Shown: positions 12,198-23,317 of the stretch, piece after piece
Position numbering within the stretch: position 1 is the first letter of the stretch
Layout: each line of letters starts with the position of its first letter
Assembly: GCA_004123355.1 (NCBI GenBank)
Contig: SCHM01000001.1
Coordinates: forward strand, 3,402,001 to 3,466,000
Direction: 5' to 3'
DNA length: 64,000 nt
Source: Amphirosellinia nigrospora
Lineage: Eukaryota > Ascomycota > Sordariomycetes > Xylariales > Xylariaceae
Notes under the pieces: model-generated
Databases searched by the model: none
Seen by the model: the letters and a program-made list of their open reading frames with translations, nothing else
What the model was told of the DNA's origin: nothing
Made by a program: the position numbers and the translations under genes

Positions 12198-12743
12198 GTG
12201 AAAACAAGCGTGCTGTGCTGTGCTGTCGTGGGTGGTCTCGATTTTTTTTTCTCCAACAATTTTTTGTTATGCCATGACAGGTACTTCCCCGCGCGATTGT
12301 TAAATTGCCCAGACACGGCCGCGCATGCGCACTACCTGTTGTGCGCCGATTCCATCACTGCCATCGATAATAATGGCCTGTCAGCGAAGGATACTGCAGG
12401 GGTCAGACGAGCTTCAATCTTATTCGATCCGCATAAATCCGGCCTGGGAAGTGGTAGCATGACCTGCACAGCATGCAAAAGTAAGGTACCATGGTGGGTT
12501 ACCTCAGGGCGTCAGAATCGGATCTTATTACTCCAGACAACTGGGAACTTGGGTTGTTCGGCAGCTGAGGTAATGCTTCGTACGGCTACTTTTTCTATTC
12601 AGGTATTAGAGCAATATAGCAACTTTCGACTTATCTTACTTGGTAGGAAGACAAAGATAGGTACATGCCAATTGTCGGTGACCTCCATCCTCATTATCTG
12701 GCGGACGAGTCTAATCCCCCACACACCTATTGCTCATGTTTAA
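12198..12743 (+). other. 181-codon open frame, doubtful
   Basis: The longest open frame in the 10-21 kb gap. The middle part (LLCADSITAIDNNGLSAKD, then RRASILFDPHKSGLGSGS) has ordinary amino-acid balance, while the ends are low-quality and Phe/Cys-rich. Donor/acceptor signals are not convincing and no family is recognised. It may be an exon of a small secreted protein or chance. Confidence 0.2.
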
Positions 12744-15700
12744 GGCTACCTATCTAACGTAGAGAAAACGGCTAGACCAAGGCTTTCCCCGTGACAGCAG
12801 CGTAGCTTTGAAACTGAACTAACGGTACCAACGGAAAAGTCTTCACCTTGAGGCCCGCTGACACGCCGCGGGCATTAAAGAAAGGCCCAATGCCTATTGT
12901 AGTCACACGCCCTCGAAATGAGACGATTCGAAGCCAGGTACATATGCAAGTTTGGCAACCATTTTGATTGACTTGTGTAGTCTCAAGGCAGGCTACGCAC
13001 TCGTCAAAGCATTGTTGCCACAATAACAATAAACGAATGCTAGATAGCTAGCCATTTATCCCATATACATATACACTGATACCTACTATGGTTAGTTGTG
13101 TGGATTCGCAGGGCTGACTAGTACGAGATGTCATAATCATCGATCCGCTAGCATGCATGTGCAATAACGGCAGTATATGTAGATCAGGGCATATTCCACC
13201 CCCGCCATTGTGGCAGGCCTCTTCCATTTGAAACGACTTTGCCGATGTTCGTTTAATTTCGGCTATTATATAAGTAGATAGATGCGTAAAAACCACCCAT
13301 TACGAGACTACAAGGTTATCGCACAATTGGCATTACAGCTAGCGGCGTGAACAGCTATTGAAGGGCCATGCCACACGTATAAAATTTAGATGGGAGATAT
13401 AACCTGGTATACAAGCACTATCTACGTGTTCTCCGGAAGTTGAAAAGGATGTTGGCAAAGTGGTGATTATTAACAGGACATTGAAATATAGGCTTCAGAA
13501 TACGGTTATAGCTGTATTCATATATACTTCAATCTGCAGCACTTTTGTACCTCGGGAGAACTCCCATTAAGACCTGGGTTCACTTAGCTGCAGCAATACA
13601 CAACTAGCCTGTTGTGGGCCTGAGATCGCTGCAGGGGTCCCGAACCCCTTACCATGAGAAATTAGGCCGGCGCCCGAACTTGATAAGTACTTGAGCATCC
13701 AGAGCTACCCTGCAGTGGTTTCTGCCTACACTGCGGCAGTGTTAATCAAAGTTCCAACAGGGTTCGAATTTTGACGGGGTACTATATCACGAGGGTGCGC
13801 TCAACGTGATACAGGTTGTCCGGCAACTAGACACTCGAATGGCTTCAACAATCCCTTTGATCTACCTAGTTACGGTCTGGTATTGCAGTATACACGGGAA
13901 CATACGATGACCATCTAAGCACCGGTATGTGGCTCACCGGATCTCGGATGCCCAGAGACCAACAGGGAATGCCACATTCGTCCCCGAGGTGCCTTGGATG
14001 AGGTTGCATTGCTTGACCACTCTGCTCAGAATCTTCTACGCTGTAACCTCCCTTCCCTGAGACACGCCTTGGTACCCTTGAAGCGTTTTGCATGAGTCCT
14101 AAATTGGATTGAACGCTTCGCCAGGGGTAGAAAAAAAACGGTTGAGTTGAGCGAACCTTGGCCGCTAGTAGGGTGTGATGGCGCGGGCCCTTGTCATCAG
14201 CCAGAAAAGATAGAAAGCTCGGTTGGCTTATTTTGCCGGCTCGACTCCTCGAGCCGTGTAGAAATAGTGTTCAATTGTGTTACCGCAGGCTTCAAAGCCG
14301 TATGTAAGCCATAATCAATTCCCACTGCTAAACCCAAGAGCCTAAGGCCCTAGCACCTAATATGATGAGTTAACAGAAGCCAGCTAGTGAATCAATACTC
14401 CCTTTATGATGGTTAAGCATATTACTCTCTATGTTTGGATGGTGGTCTTGTCATGATGATTCGGTATTTTGCGATTCACTATGAAATCACCTTTCACTAT
14501 ACCTTTACGTCATCTGCCACAAAGTAGTCTACCGGGAGCCTAGGATGAAAAATTGTTTTCTTGTCCGTCGTTCCCCTTGTATTCTAATCTCCCCTTTCAG
14601 TTCCATTCCATTCCTTTGAATGCAACTCGCCCAGAATGTGAGGGTTCATGATTTATGCTGAGCAACAGATCAGGTCTAGCGAACTATTTACCTAGCTATA
14701 TAGGGTAATTACCATATCGGACACCGAGTTACGACTCAACATAGCTACAAATAGGGTATCTACAGTAATCAATCAAGGCCGGAGGTACTTGACTATGCCC
14801 GGCTAGTATAGCAGCGGCCAGTTTAGTTTCACAATACTACTACAAGCCAGAAGCCACTGTACTTTACCGTCAGGTTGAAGATCCCATTGCGAAATCAAAC
14901 CTTACACTGCATAGATAGATATGTGTTCGTGGAAATCTGCATCTAACACCATATGTGCTTGCCTACCTAGGTAGGTAGCAATATGTTAATGAAAAATATT
15001 CTCAACGGATTGCGTCGAGGACGATGCTGAAAGACTCCTAAGCATTTTATTGCACGATACAGTCTAGTCACCTGTTGCTTAAGCGTCTGTATTGTTCGTC
15101 ATCGCGCCGATCAGTCCATGCGTGGCGCTTCGCTCGGCACTATCCTGGCCGCTGCGCAATATTTCTATACGCTGCTCTTGGCAGCCAACGTGGGGAAGTA
15201 CGTTTCACCTTTTTCCACATACAGCAGTGTGTGTAGTGTATGTTTTTTTTTATGGCGTAGGCAAGCGTAAAGTGCACTTTTGGGTTGCCACGTCACAAGA
15301 GAAATTTTTCTGAGCAGCCTCATCGCAGGCATCCCATGACACTATGTCTATATTGCAGGGTGCTCTACTGCAAATCGCTATCTAATATTTGCGATTCTGG
15401 TCTCTTCGGTATGATACCCGCGGCTTATATGAGGTTGATTGGGGTTTGAAACATGGCTAATATTACGTGCTGCATTACCAAAGCGACGGAGCGAGTCTGG
15501 CTTTCAGGTACCGTACCTCACCTTTCGCCAATCTCGCGCCCTCCTCGGTCGGATTCCTCAGGTGTTGAGCCGAGTCAAATTACGTACACCCCTTACCTAG
15601 ACAAAAGTCAAGTATCCTCGGACGACGACCAAATCTCCGTAGTATCTAATCAATCGGCCGAGATATCTGTGCTATTTCATTCCCGTTTTATTCCGTGCCA

Positions 15701-18700
15701 TATCGTTCTCTACCATTAGTTTGCAATACAAGGCCATGTTTACTAATCAACTAGTTTATAGTTAGTTGTCCGGAAGCTATTAAAGCTGATGAGAAGAGAC
15801 GAATACATACGCACTGTTCAAGAGCGTGCAAGAGGACCGATTCACAGCCGGCGTACATCAGAGTCTTCGCACCCGCAAGCTTTCGTCAACCCGGCACTCC
15901 ACACTCCAAGGCTAGAATTGTGAGTTGGTACATCTGCATAACATTGCAGATCAAGCCTCTATCAATCCAACCATGAAACTATACCCCTGAATCAACTAAC
16001 CTTGGATAGATCACGTATGCAACCCCCACTCCCCAACGTAGCCTACACTACTACCCAACCCAAAAAAACAAGGTACGGGGTTCCAAGTACAGGTGTTTGG
16101 TACCTTGTCCCTAATCATGCATCAATTTAGTGTGTACACATCTATATGTTGTACATCCTCTTGCGTAAATCCTTGTAAACGCCAAGCAATACAGCCCCTC
16201 CTCCGTTACTCCTCCACGAACCTGGTCGCCAGCCACCACCTCGCCGCCGGCATTGAAAAAAAAAATCGGATCGCTTTAGATATGAGATGGCTCCAGTATA
16301 AGTCATTGCACTACCGTTGGTTGGAACCTGTTGACCATGTAGCGTAGCTGCGGACCACATTTTCGATTTCCCCCGCGATGTTAGGTAGGCTACCTAGCCT
16401 CAAATCCTTGATACCGCCATTTCTATATTGATAGTCCTGCTAGGCAACCAGTCTGGGTAAACATAGAGGCATGTTTGAACTCAAAATAACCCCCCAAAAA
16501 GAGAATGATCAAAGTAAACACCTAGATTTACACTAGCTTTGCTCCTCCACTCATGTCTATGTTTAATGTGCCAATCGGTAGTCGGCATAGCATTTACTAC
16601 AAGGGTAAGTACTCCGTACTGTAGTATAGAAAAGAAAAGAGGCGGCGGGACCCCAGCCCAGTTATTGATAATCGCCCGGGTTACTCGTCACTTAACTCCC
16701 CGTCAAGCGCGAACCGATCTGACTGGGTGCGCCGCACCCAACCTAGCCGGGGCTGAGGTAATCCGACTTCAGATACTAAGCGTCTTAATTCAGACCTTCG
16801 TCATTCAGAACTCGACAAGTAGTGAGAGCAGGGGCATTTTGATGCGTACGTACAGTCCCAGACCAGTAATGATACGAGGGCAGCAACTTGCTCAGGGTCA
16901 CTTTCATCAGCTATCTTCATTACATTCAGTTTTATGGCCGCGAAGCCAGTACACCGCCCATGTCGTAAGGGTCGTACTTTATCATACAGAAAGCGATTTC
17001 CTACTTTGATATCGTCTTGGCCTGCTAAGCAGGTTTCTTTCCTAACCCTACAGTAGACGCACTCTATCTCGCATAGTGTAATGTAGAATGGAGCCAATAA
17101 TAGCTCGAATTTGAGCCAAGGTAAGCCTTGCTAGCGAAGCTCAGTCTCCATAACGGGCCGCGAACTCTCCAGCTTGTTGGGATTTGCGCATCATTCCAGC
17201 AAGTCCATGTCACGGATCGCCCGTTTTACACTAGTTTTGCGCTAAGGGTCCGCGCAAGAAGTTCGTGTCTGTTTCGCGCAGAAGATCCCATCGCACTAGA
17301 TCCTAGCGCTAGGTTAGGCAGGGCGTGGGTGGGCACTACCAGGTACAGCCTGCTTAGCGACCCCAGCTACACTAAAACCCAGTCCTTGGGTCTGTCCTGG
17401 GGACTAGTCTGATGCATATGCAAGCAAGCATGTGCCAACATTGAAACACACTTTTGATAACCCAACTTTGGAGGTGCGTAGGCGTCTTTGCAGAATGCAT
17501 GCAGTTCGTCAAGAAAATATGTATCCCCAGATGATGACATATAGAACCCACAATTATACTATACCGTCATAATTAAAGGGACGTTTGGTCCCACTCCCCC
17601 ATCATATCCTTACGTAGATATGTCAAGACAATACGGTCTAGACACAGCCTGGCCCAGGGGTTCGCAAGCTTGATAGTTCATTTTCACGGAATCGGGATAA
17701 ACAAACTGTCGGGTGATTTGCAAACCGCCCTGTGATGACTACAATCGTGCGGCTAGGGCAATGCCGATCTTCGATGGCGGTCTAGACTTCTCCCACAAAA
17801 GACCATGCCAAAATGCAACGGCAGGAAGATTTATAGACATACACTCACCTACCCGAGGTACCTTGTTCTGTTCCTATCTCGAAAACCTAGGACATAGCTG
17901 ATCTTAATACGTGGCCTACAAATGTGACCATCATGTAGCCTCTTCTGCGACTGGACAAGCATAGTAATCTCAATCAAAAATGCCAAAAAGACACGTAACT
18001 CGACGCAGTCTTGGTCCATTTTGGCCAAGCAGGACTCCATCTCCTCTGGAAGTATGATTGCTCCCGTAAAGCGCCGATCTCCAGTGGTACGGGTGAGTAG
18101 CGATTAAATTAGACAGACACCTATCTCAAAAATAAGACCTTGGTCAACCTTCATGCTCGCTACAAAAAGGTTCCTAGGCATCCGTACGGCAACTATCTAG
18201 CGAGTGACGAGATAGCGGTGACCAGCAAGAGAAATTATATGAGTCTTGGCAAAATATGATATTTTAATTAATCGTCTGCCTACACAAGGCGCTACACATG
18301 AGCTACAGCATGCTGAAACAGTAGATAAACAGCCAGTTTAACTTAATCTAAATATTTAGCTACCGATGGGCAAAATACTTTCCTATCTTTCCCTAAAGGG
18401 GGCCATGCATGGTAACTACCGCTTCAAATACTTGGGTCGATCAGAGCAGCAAGGGGCTGGTCACCGTGGCCAACTACTTGTTCAATAGTGGTTGCCACCG
18501 AGCCCAGAGTCACACCACATGAAGGAGACCGCGCGGTGTATATGCAGACTGCGCGGTGGATGTCGAACAAATACTAAAACCGTAGAATTTAGGGTGGTAT
18601 CACAGCATTCGTTGGCAATGTGATAGCGTGGCCCGCCAACGGCTTTCCATGAACTAAGCCGAGCCTCGAGCGCTTCATTTCAACGTATACGGATAGAACT

Positions 18701-19955
18701 GCATAACCCCCTATCCAAACAGCAAAGGAAAGTTGGATTTTCAAAGAATTTGGCTACGAGTCCAAACCAGCGGCCGGGTATGAACAGTACTCGTCAGCAC
18801 AAAATAGACAAAAAGGTCGTTAGTGTAGTTACAGTACATGTGTTAGCTGCCTCGCTCTATCCGGCAAGATTACAGCTTGGTCACTACAGTACGGCATAGT
18901 TACTACTAATGCTTTCAGCCATTGAATCATAAACCTACTCTTAGTTATTTATGGTTGTCTTTTCTGTGTTCGTTATAAACGTAGTAACCTCGGGCACGCT
19001 CTGAGAATCGGTAAACCAATCATCGTTGTGAATACTTCAGACACAACGGTCGGCTCGCAGTGGCGGTCTTCAAAAAGGACTTTTGTGTTAGGGGTCCTGG
19101 GCACGAGGCGGACAATCGACACTTGGTGTTGCACGGAGATCTCTCCAAGACCACATACAGGGAGTCCCTTTGTCAACGTCTGTGGGTCTATACCTCGTAG
19201 CGTCTTGTGAAAAGTCTCCATATCATCATACAGGGGTGGTTTCGTCGTTTGACTGGTCTCCTGAATGATAAAATGCAATTTTGCCAATACGTAGTGCATG
19301 TCAACCCAGCAGCCATAGACACGCCATTAGGCTAGCTTGAGAGCTGCTCGCTAGAGCCACTCCACAAGGCATTCAGAATACTAAAAGATTTCAGGAATTC
19401 CTGGGGACGGTTTATTATTGTCACGAGGCAACGGGTGACATGGACAAGGGGACTCCTGTATATAGTCAGATGGCCTCCACGAGGATAGTTCTAGAGCCTC
19501 ATATAACAACAAGCGTTTATTGCGTACCATGTATTAGGTTCGTGTCAATTATTGAAGCTATTACATACAAATTCCCTACTCACAACCCTACTCACAGCCT
19601 CATTGAGACCAATTCTATGGCCCCGTATTCTGCGGCGAGTTGTCATATGATTTCTGATTGGTCAGCTTGAAGGGGTCATGAGACTAATCCCTGGTCAAGG
19701 CGATCTACTTGTTGGACTAGTTTGAACAGCCAGTCTTCATGGCTCAGGTGACTAAATTGGTTATGCTGCAGGAGCCTGTTGGGTATGGATGTCTCTGGTG
19801 CCTAGCATAGAAGGTTCTATGCAGTGTTGAGGGGTGACTCCTACGGATAGAAGTTTTGAAGTTGAGTATGTTAGATAGATGAGTTAGTTAGGTATTTCAT
19901 GTCTACATCTATTCTGAAGATCTTCTGGTTATGAGCCTTATTTTTGCTACAATTT

Positions 19956-20059
19956 GACCGAGTATTCATATTGCGCAGGGAGCGTTGGTCTCATATTTAT
20001 ATGATCCAATCAAGGATTGGGATAGCCAAAGGTCGTGAGTTCAAGCCTCACCGAGGATA
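19956..20059 (+). tRNA. tRNA-like sequence with probable intron, degenerate (CAT-type loop)
   Basis: The 3' half is convincing: a perfect T stem-loop (GTGAG-TTCAAGC-CTCAC, 20035-20051) with an internal-promoter B-box shape. The anticodon region reads TTGGT-CTCATA and, after about 27 intervening bases, GCCAA, as in an intron-containing elongator tRNA-Met. The 5' half has only a weak D arm, and the acceptor strands (near 19956 and 20052-20058) do not pair. It is probably a pseudo-tRNA or tRNA-derived SINE head, not a working gene. Confidence 0.3.
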
Positions 20060-21101
20060 TCTTTCTTCTTATTACCTATACAACATAACACATGTCAAGC
20101 TTCGCTTGAATGTAAAGGCTACGCAGGTATTATTAGCTCTCTACTCATCCATCGCGAAGTATGACGTAACTGGTTAAATATACAATGTTTTCTAATCATG
20201 CGTGTATGATTTTTATCAAAGTCGTTTGAGCATGCCTATATATATAGGATAGACAGAAAGAACGGTGGTATATACATTTTGATATGATGGGATGGGTAGT
20301 TTCAGGAGTATGAAGTTGATAGACCCCTGTGTTAGCATGCCATCTCACCTGCAACTGGTCCAAGCCTCAAATAATCTAAGCAGCACTTGAAAAAAGGGGC
20401 GAGAAGTTACACGATTCCTAGTATCACGAGCAACACGATATAACACAAGGTAAACTACGTTCAAGATCCATAGCGATGTAAAATCCCACCCTCATTGACT
20501 AACATAATCGGCTAAGTTTGACATAAGAATGTAAGAAGAAAGCTGCACAGCTCAAGTGTCGAAAACGTCCAGGTCTTTCTAACGTCCGCTGTTGCCATTT
20601 CGCCACCGGTCGCACCGAAATTCTAGCTCTTATATTGCTTCCAATTAGTATTCGCAGTGCTCAGGATGACCGAGACATCCTCCCAACCTGAAAATATCCT
20701 AATTAGCTATTACTCTTATCACAAAGCGGGTAATTGCGAGAAGAGGACCGTGCTATGCGCTAGAGCGGCGGCACAAGGACGGGAGGCGCACTCCACGGAG
20801 ATATTCCCCTTCTGCCCCTGACCTAGAAAGACATTGTTAGCTCCTAAAATTGGAAGCCGCTGATTCAATTGACGTGAAACATATTCGTAGAGACGCTCGA
20901 TACTAGTTAGTCATTGACATAGACTTTCTGATCCCACAGATTGGCTGACGAATCGAGCTTATCTGCGAGTACAGCCACGTTTGAACTTCGAGAGGAATAA
21001 GTAAAAGCTCACAATGTGTCCAAACTCTGGTTTAGGCGATTACCGGTTTACCAACTTGAGCGCCTGGAATAAGGGCATATGCGAAATTGCACTAGTTGCT
21101 T

Positions 21102-21539
21102 CTAGACCAGCGGGCGCATTCTGGGAGATGCCCTACACGAAGTCTTTTCTAGCTGTATAGCGCTCCACAGGACAAGATCTCCCGTGATGGGATTAGGGAC
21201 GCTTGGGAGAATGACGGTGGCTGGGGCTTCTACGATAGTTGCGCTGCCCGAAGTGTACAGGCTGATGATCTCGAGTGTAGCAGCGGCTTGATGGGCATTT
21301 GTCAAACGGACGGCAATGGCTGAGGACTTCCTCTTCATGGCGACTATAAGTTGAGCATAGCTGTGCAACAACTGACTGGAATTTGGTCGTAGTACATAAT
21401 ATTTCGAAAGTTCATGTGCGAAATGGAAGTCATAAATCCACCAATAATTGCCATGATGGGGTTGATGTTGTGTGAAAAAGGCCGGCATGGAATAGTATAT
21501 AGCCGGTTCGTAAAACCCCCACCCGACGCTATCCAGCAA
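21102..21539 (-). other. 145-codon open frame, hypothetical
   Basis: The frame has protein-like composition (aromatic-rich N-terminal half; MKRKSSAIAVRLTNAHQAAA in the middle), but no signal peptide, membrane helix or family I can name, and no obvious partner exons. It lies 270 nt downstream of the MAPEG gene on the same strand. It could be a small orphan protein or part of a decayed gene. Confidence 0.25.
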
Positions 21540-21809
21540 TCAATTTAAGACGTAATTCATGTTACATTTGGTGCGGTGACTTTACGTGTGTAAATTCCCT
21601 ATTAACCTACATTGCTAGTCAGAGAATCAGTAAGTTGGGATGCTGATGATGCAAGGCGTTGGTACAAAATTGAAAGGTATGTGAAGCATGCGCAATGGTG
21701 CTATGTATATACATTTTATTTTGGGGGGAAGCCGCTGATGTCAGTCTGTCTCTCGTCAAATAGTATCCAGAGCACCCTCTTGGCGCACTGAATCATTGCT
21801 GTTTGCGTA

Positions 21810-22310
21810 TCATGCCGAATTGAGCTTCTCCCCGGCCCGATACAGGAGCCAGAGACAGCTGAGGTTGCCAGTCCACCACGTGATGCCCCGAATCTGACTC
21901 CAGGCATCGTGGTCGATGAGGATGTAGACGACGCCGTATGCGAAGCGCGCGACCGTGTAAACCAGCCCGGCGCGGTTGATGTAGCGAGGCTCGACACCGG
22001 CAAAAGTGGCGAAGCCCATGGCGGCCACAAACAGGGTGTAGTTCTCGACGGAATTGGCGTGGGCGGCCTCGTTGCGCTTGAGCATGTTCAGCTGCTTCTG
22101 TGTGATCTTGCCCGCCCGTATCGCCCCACTGCCATATTTGGCCAGGTCCTCCCTCGGCGACGCGTTGTGGTCAAGGCCGTACCATTGCTTCAGCGTGCGC
22201 GATGATAACAGACCATACGCGAAGAAGAATTGCCAGGTTAGGAGCCCTGGCGCCCAATTAGTGCCGGCCCCAGCGGTTCGTAGGCCGAGTGCTGTTGCGG
22301 GTGATGCCAT
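21810..22310 (-). CDS. MAPEG family membrane protein
   Basis: Single exon, 166 aa, intact. Features of the MAPEG superfamily (microsomal glutathione S-transferase / eicosanoid enzymes): an N-terminal helix (LLTWQFFFAYGLLSSRTLK), then the motif LNMLKRNEAAHANSVENYTL (the ERxxxAHxNxxE-like signature, here KRNEAAHANSVEN), and further helices (LFVAAMGFATFAGV, LVYTVARFAYGVVYILIDH). Length and four-helix layout match the family. Fungal members of this short type are usually found in ER or mitochondrial membranes; the substrate is unknown. Start MASPATALG is the first ATG after a short repeat-rich 5' flank. Confidence 0.85.
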   Translation of the reverse strand: MASPATALGLRTAGAGTNWAPGLLTWQFFFAYGLLSSRTLKQWYGLDHNASPREDLAKYGSGAIRAGKITQKQLNMLKRNEAAHANSVENYTLFVAAMGFATFAGVEPRYINRAGLVYTVARFAYGVVYILIDHDAWSQIRGITWWTGNLSCLWLLYRAGEKLNSA

Positions 22311-23317
22311 GGCGGCTGTAATTTATGTGTGCAGGGTACAGCGTGTCAGAGTGTCAGGGTGTCAGAGTGTGAGAGTGTGCAAATGTGCAGATAGCTAGTG
22401 GCCGTGATTAGCAATGCAAAGTGCCTTGATGAACGAGCCTCGGTGTATTTAAACTCACGTACTAGGTAGGCACCTAGACTAGATACTAGATAGATGTTGG
22501 GAGGCTAATTGGGGTATCTGATGGGGAATTACTGCGACCGTGAATTTGGTTAGAAGACTTGGGCATTTTCGCATCGAGAGTACGGAGTAGGTGAGACTTC
22601 TATGATTACCTCATATATGACACCTTCACGAATCGGGACTAGACTTCTGAGATCTGCGTTGTTCCGGATAGTCATATCGCGCTAACTATCTTTAGCTAGA
22701 TCAATCTATTAGTGACTCTGTAGTACTTGTACGTAGATTCCGAAACAAGAGGGCACGAAATGTTAACGAAACGTACCAGATATGTCGACAACGACAAGTT
22801 CAATGACACGCGTTTCCTTCAAAGTGCTGGGTAAGTAATGATCAATTCTTGAATTCTGGATTCTCACCGCAGTCGATATGAAGCACAAAAGAAGACTTGT
22901 AGATAGAATTATTATGCATCCTCACGATCGATGTTTCATGCCGACATCCACAGATGCTAGTAGTTTATTTATCTACTGTTTAACCCCAACCAATGCACCT
23001 GTAAGACCATGCAAACCAAGCAATGCGGTGTATCTATCACTTCCATCTTAATCAAGCAGATCTCTTCAAATGCAGAAAATAATATATGCAGATGCCGTTT
23101 CATATCCCTTCCGCTGAAGGTCGTACTCTTGCCGTAGACGGGCCAAATAATCCTGGCAAATTGCATCCTTAACTGTTCCGACTAAATCGGTCGTTTCCAA
23201 GTAAGCAACTGTTAAGATTCAGCAAGGGTATCGTATTAAATTGCATAATAATGCGCGTTTCCAAAAATAAAGCTGTCCTGCCCTTCCTGGGGAGAGCGAA
23301 CTCCCTGGTTATGATGT
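22311..23317. other. Intergenic between MAPEG gene and dim-2
   Basis: Contains the MAPEG promoter, the short GTGTCAGAG repeat (22342-22380) and a CTAGGTAGGCACCTAG palindrome at 22462-22477. No gene is seen. Confidence 0.5.
22342..22380. repeat. Short tandem repeat, GTGTCAGRG-like 9-mer
   Basis: About four imperfect copies of a GTGTCAGAG/GTGTCAGGG/GTGTGAGAG unit, 30-70 nt upstream of the MAPEG start codon, so in its 5' leader or promoter. Confidence 0.7.

Larger units (their letters stand above)
9671..21101. other. Long gene-poor region, 11.4 kb
   Basis: No frame here shows a recognisable domain, consistent codon use or a plausible splice model. Frames looked at and left unassigned include 10815-11072, 13866-14093, 15453-15719, 16539-17009 and a 108-codon minus frame at 18973-19299. 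Base composition is mixed, without the AT-rich, stop-rich look of RIP-destroyed transposons. I saw no LTRs, transposase or polymerase remnants. Palindromes of the CCTACCTAGGTAGG type occur at 14961-14979 and 16383-16396. A tRNA-like element lies near 20.0 kb. The region holds the promoter of aguA at its left edge. Confidence 0.5.
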
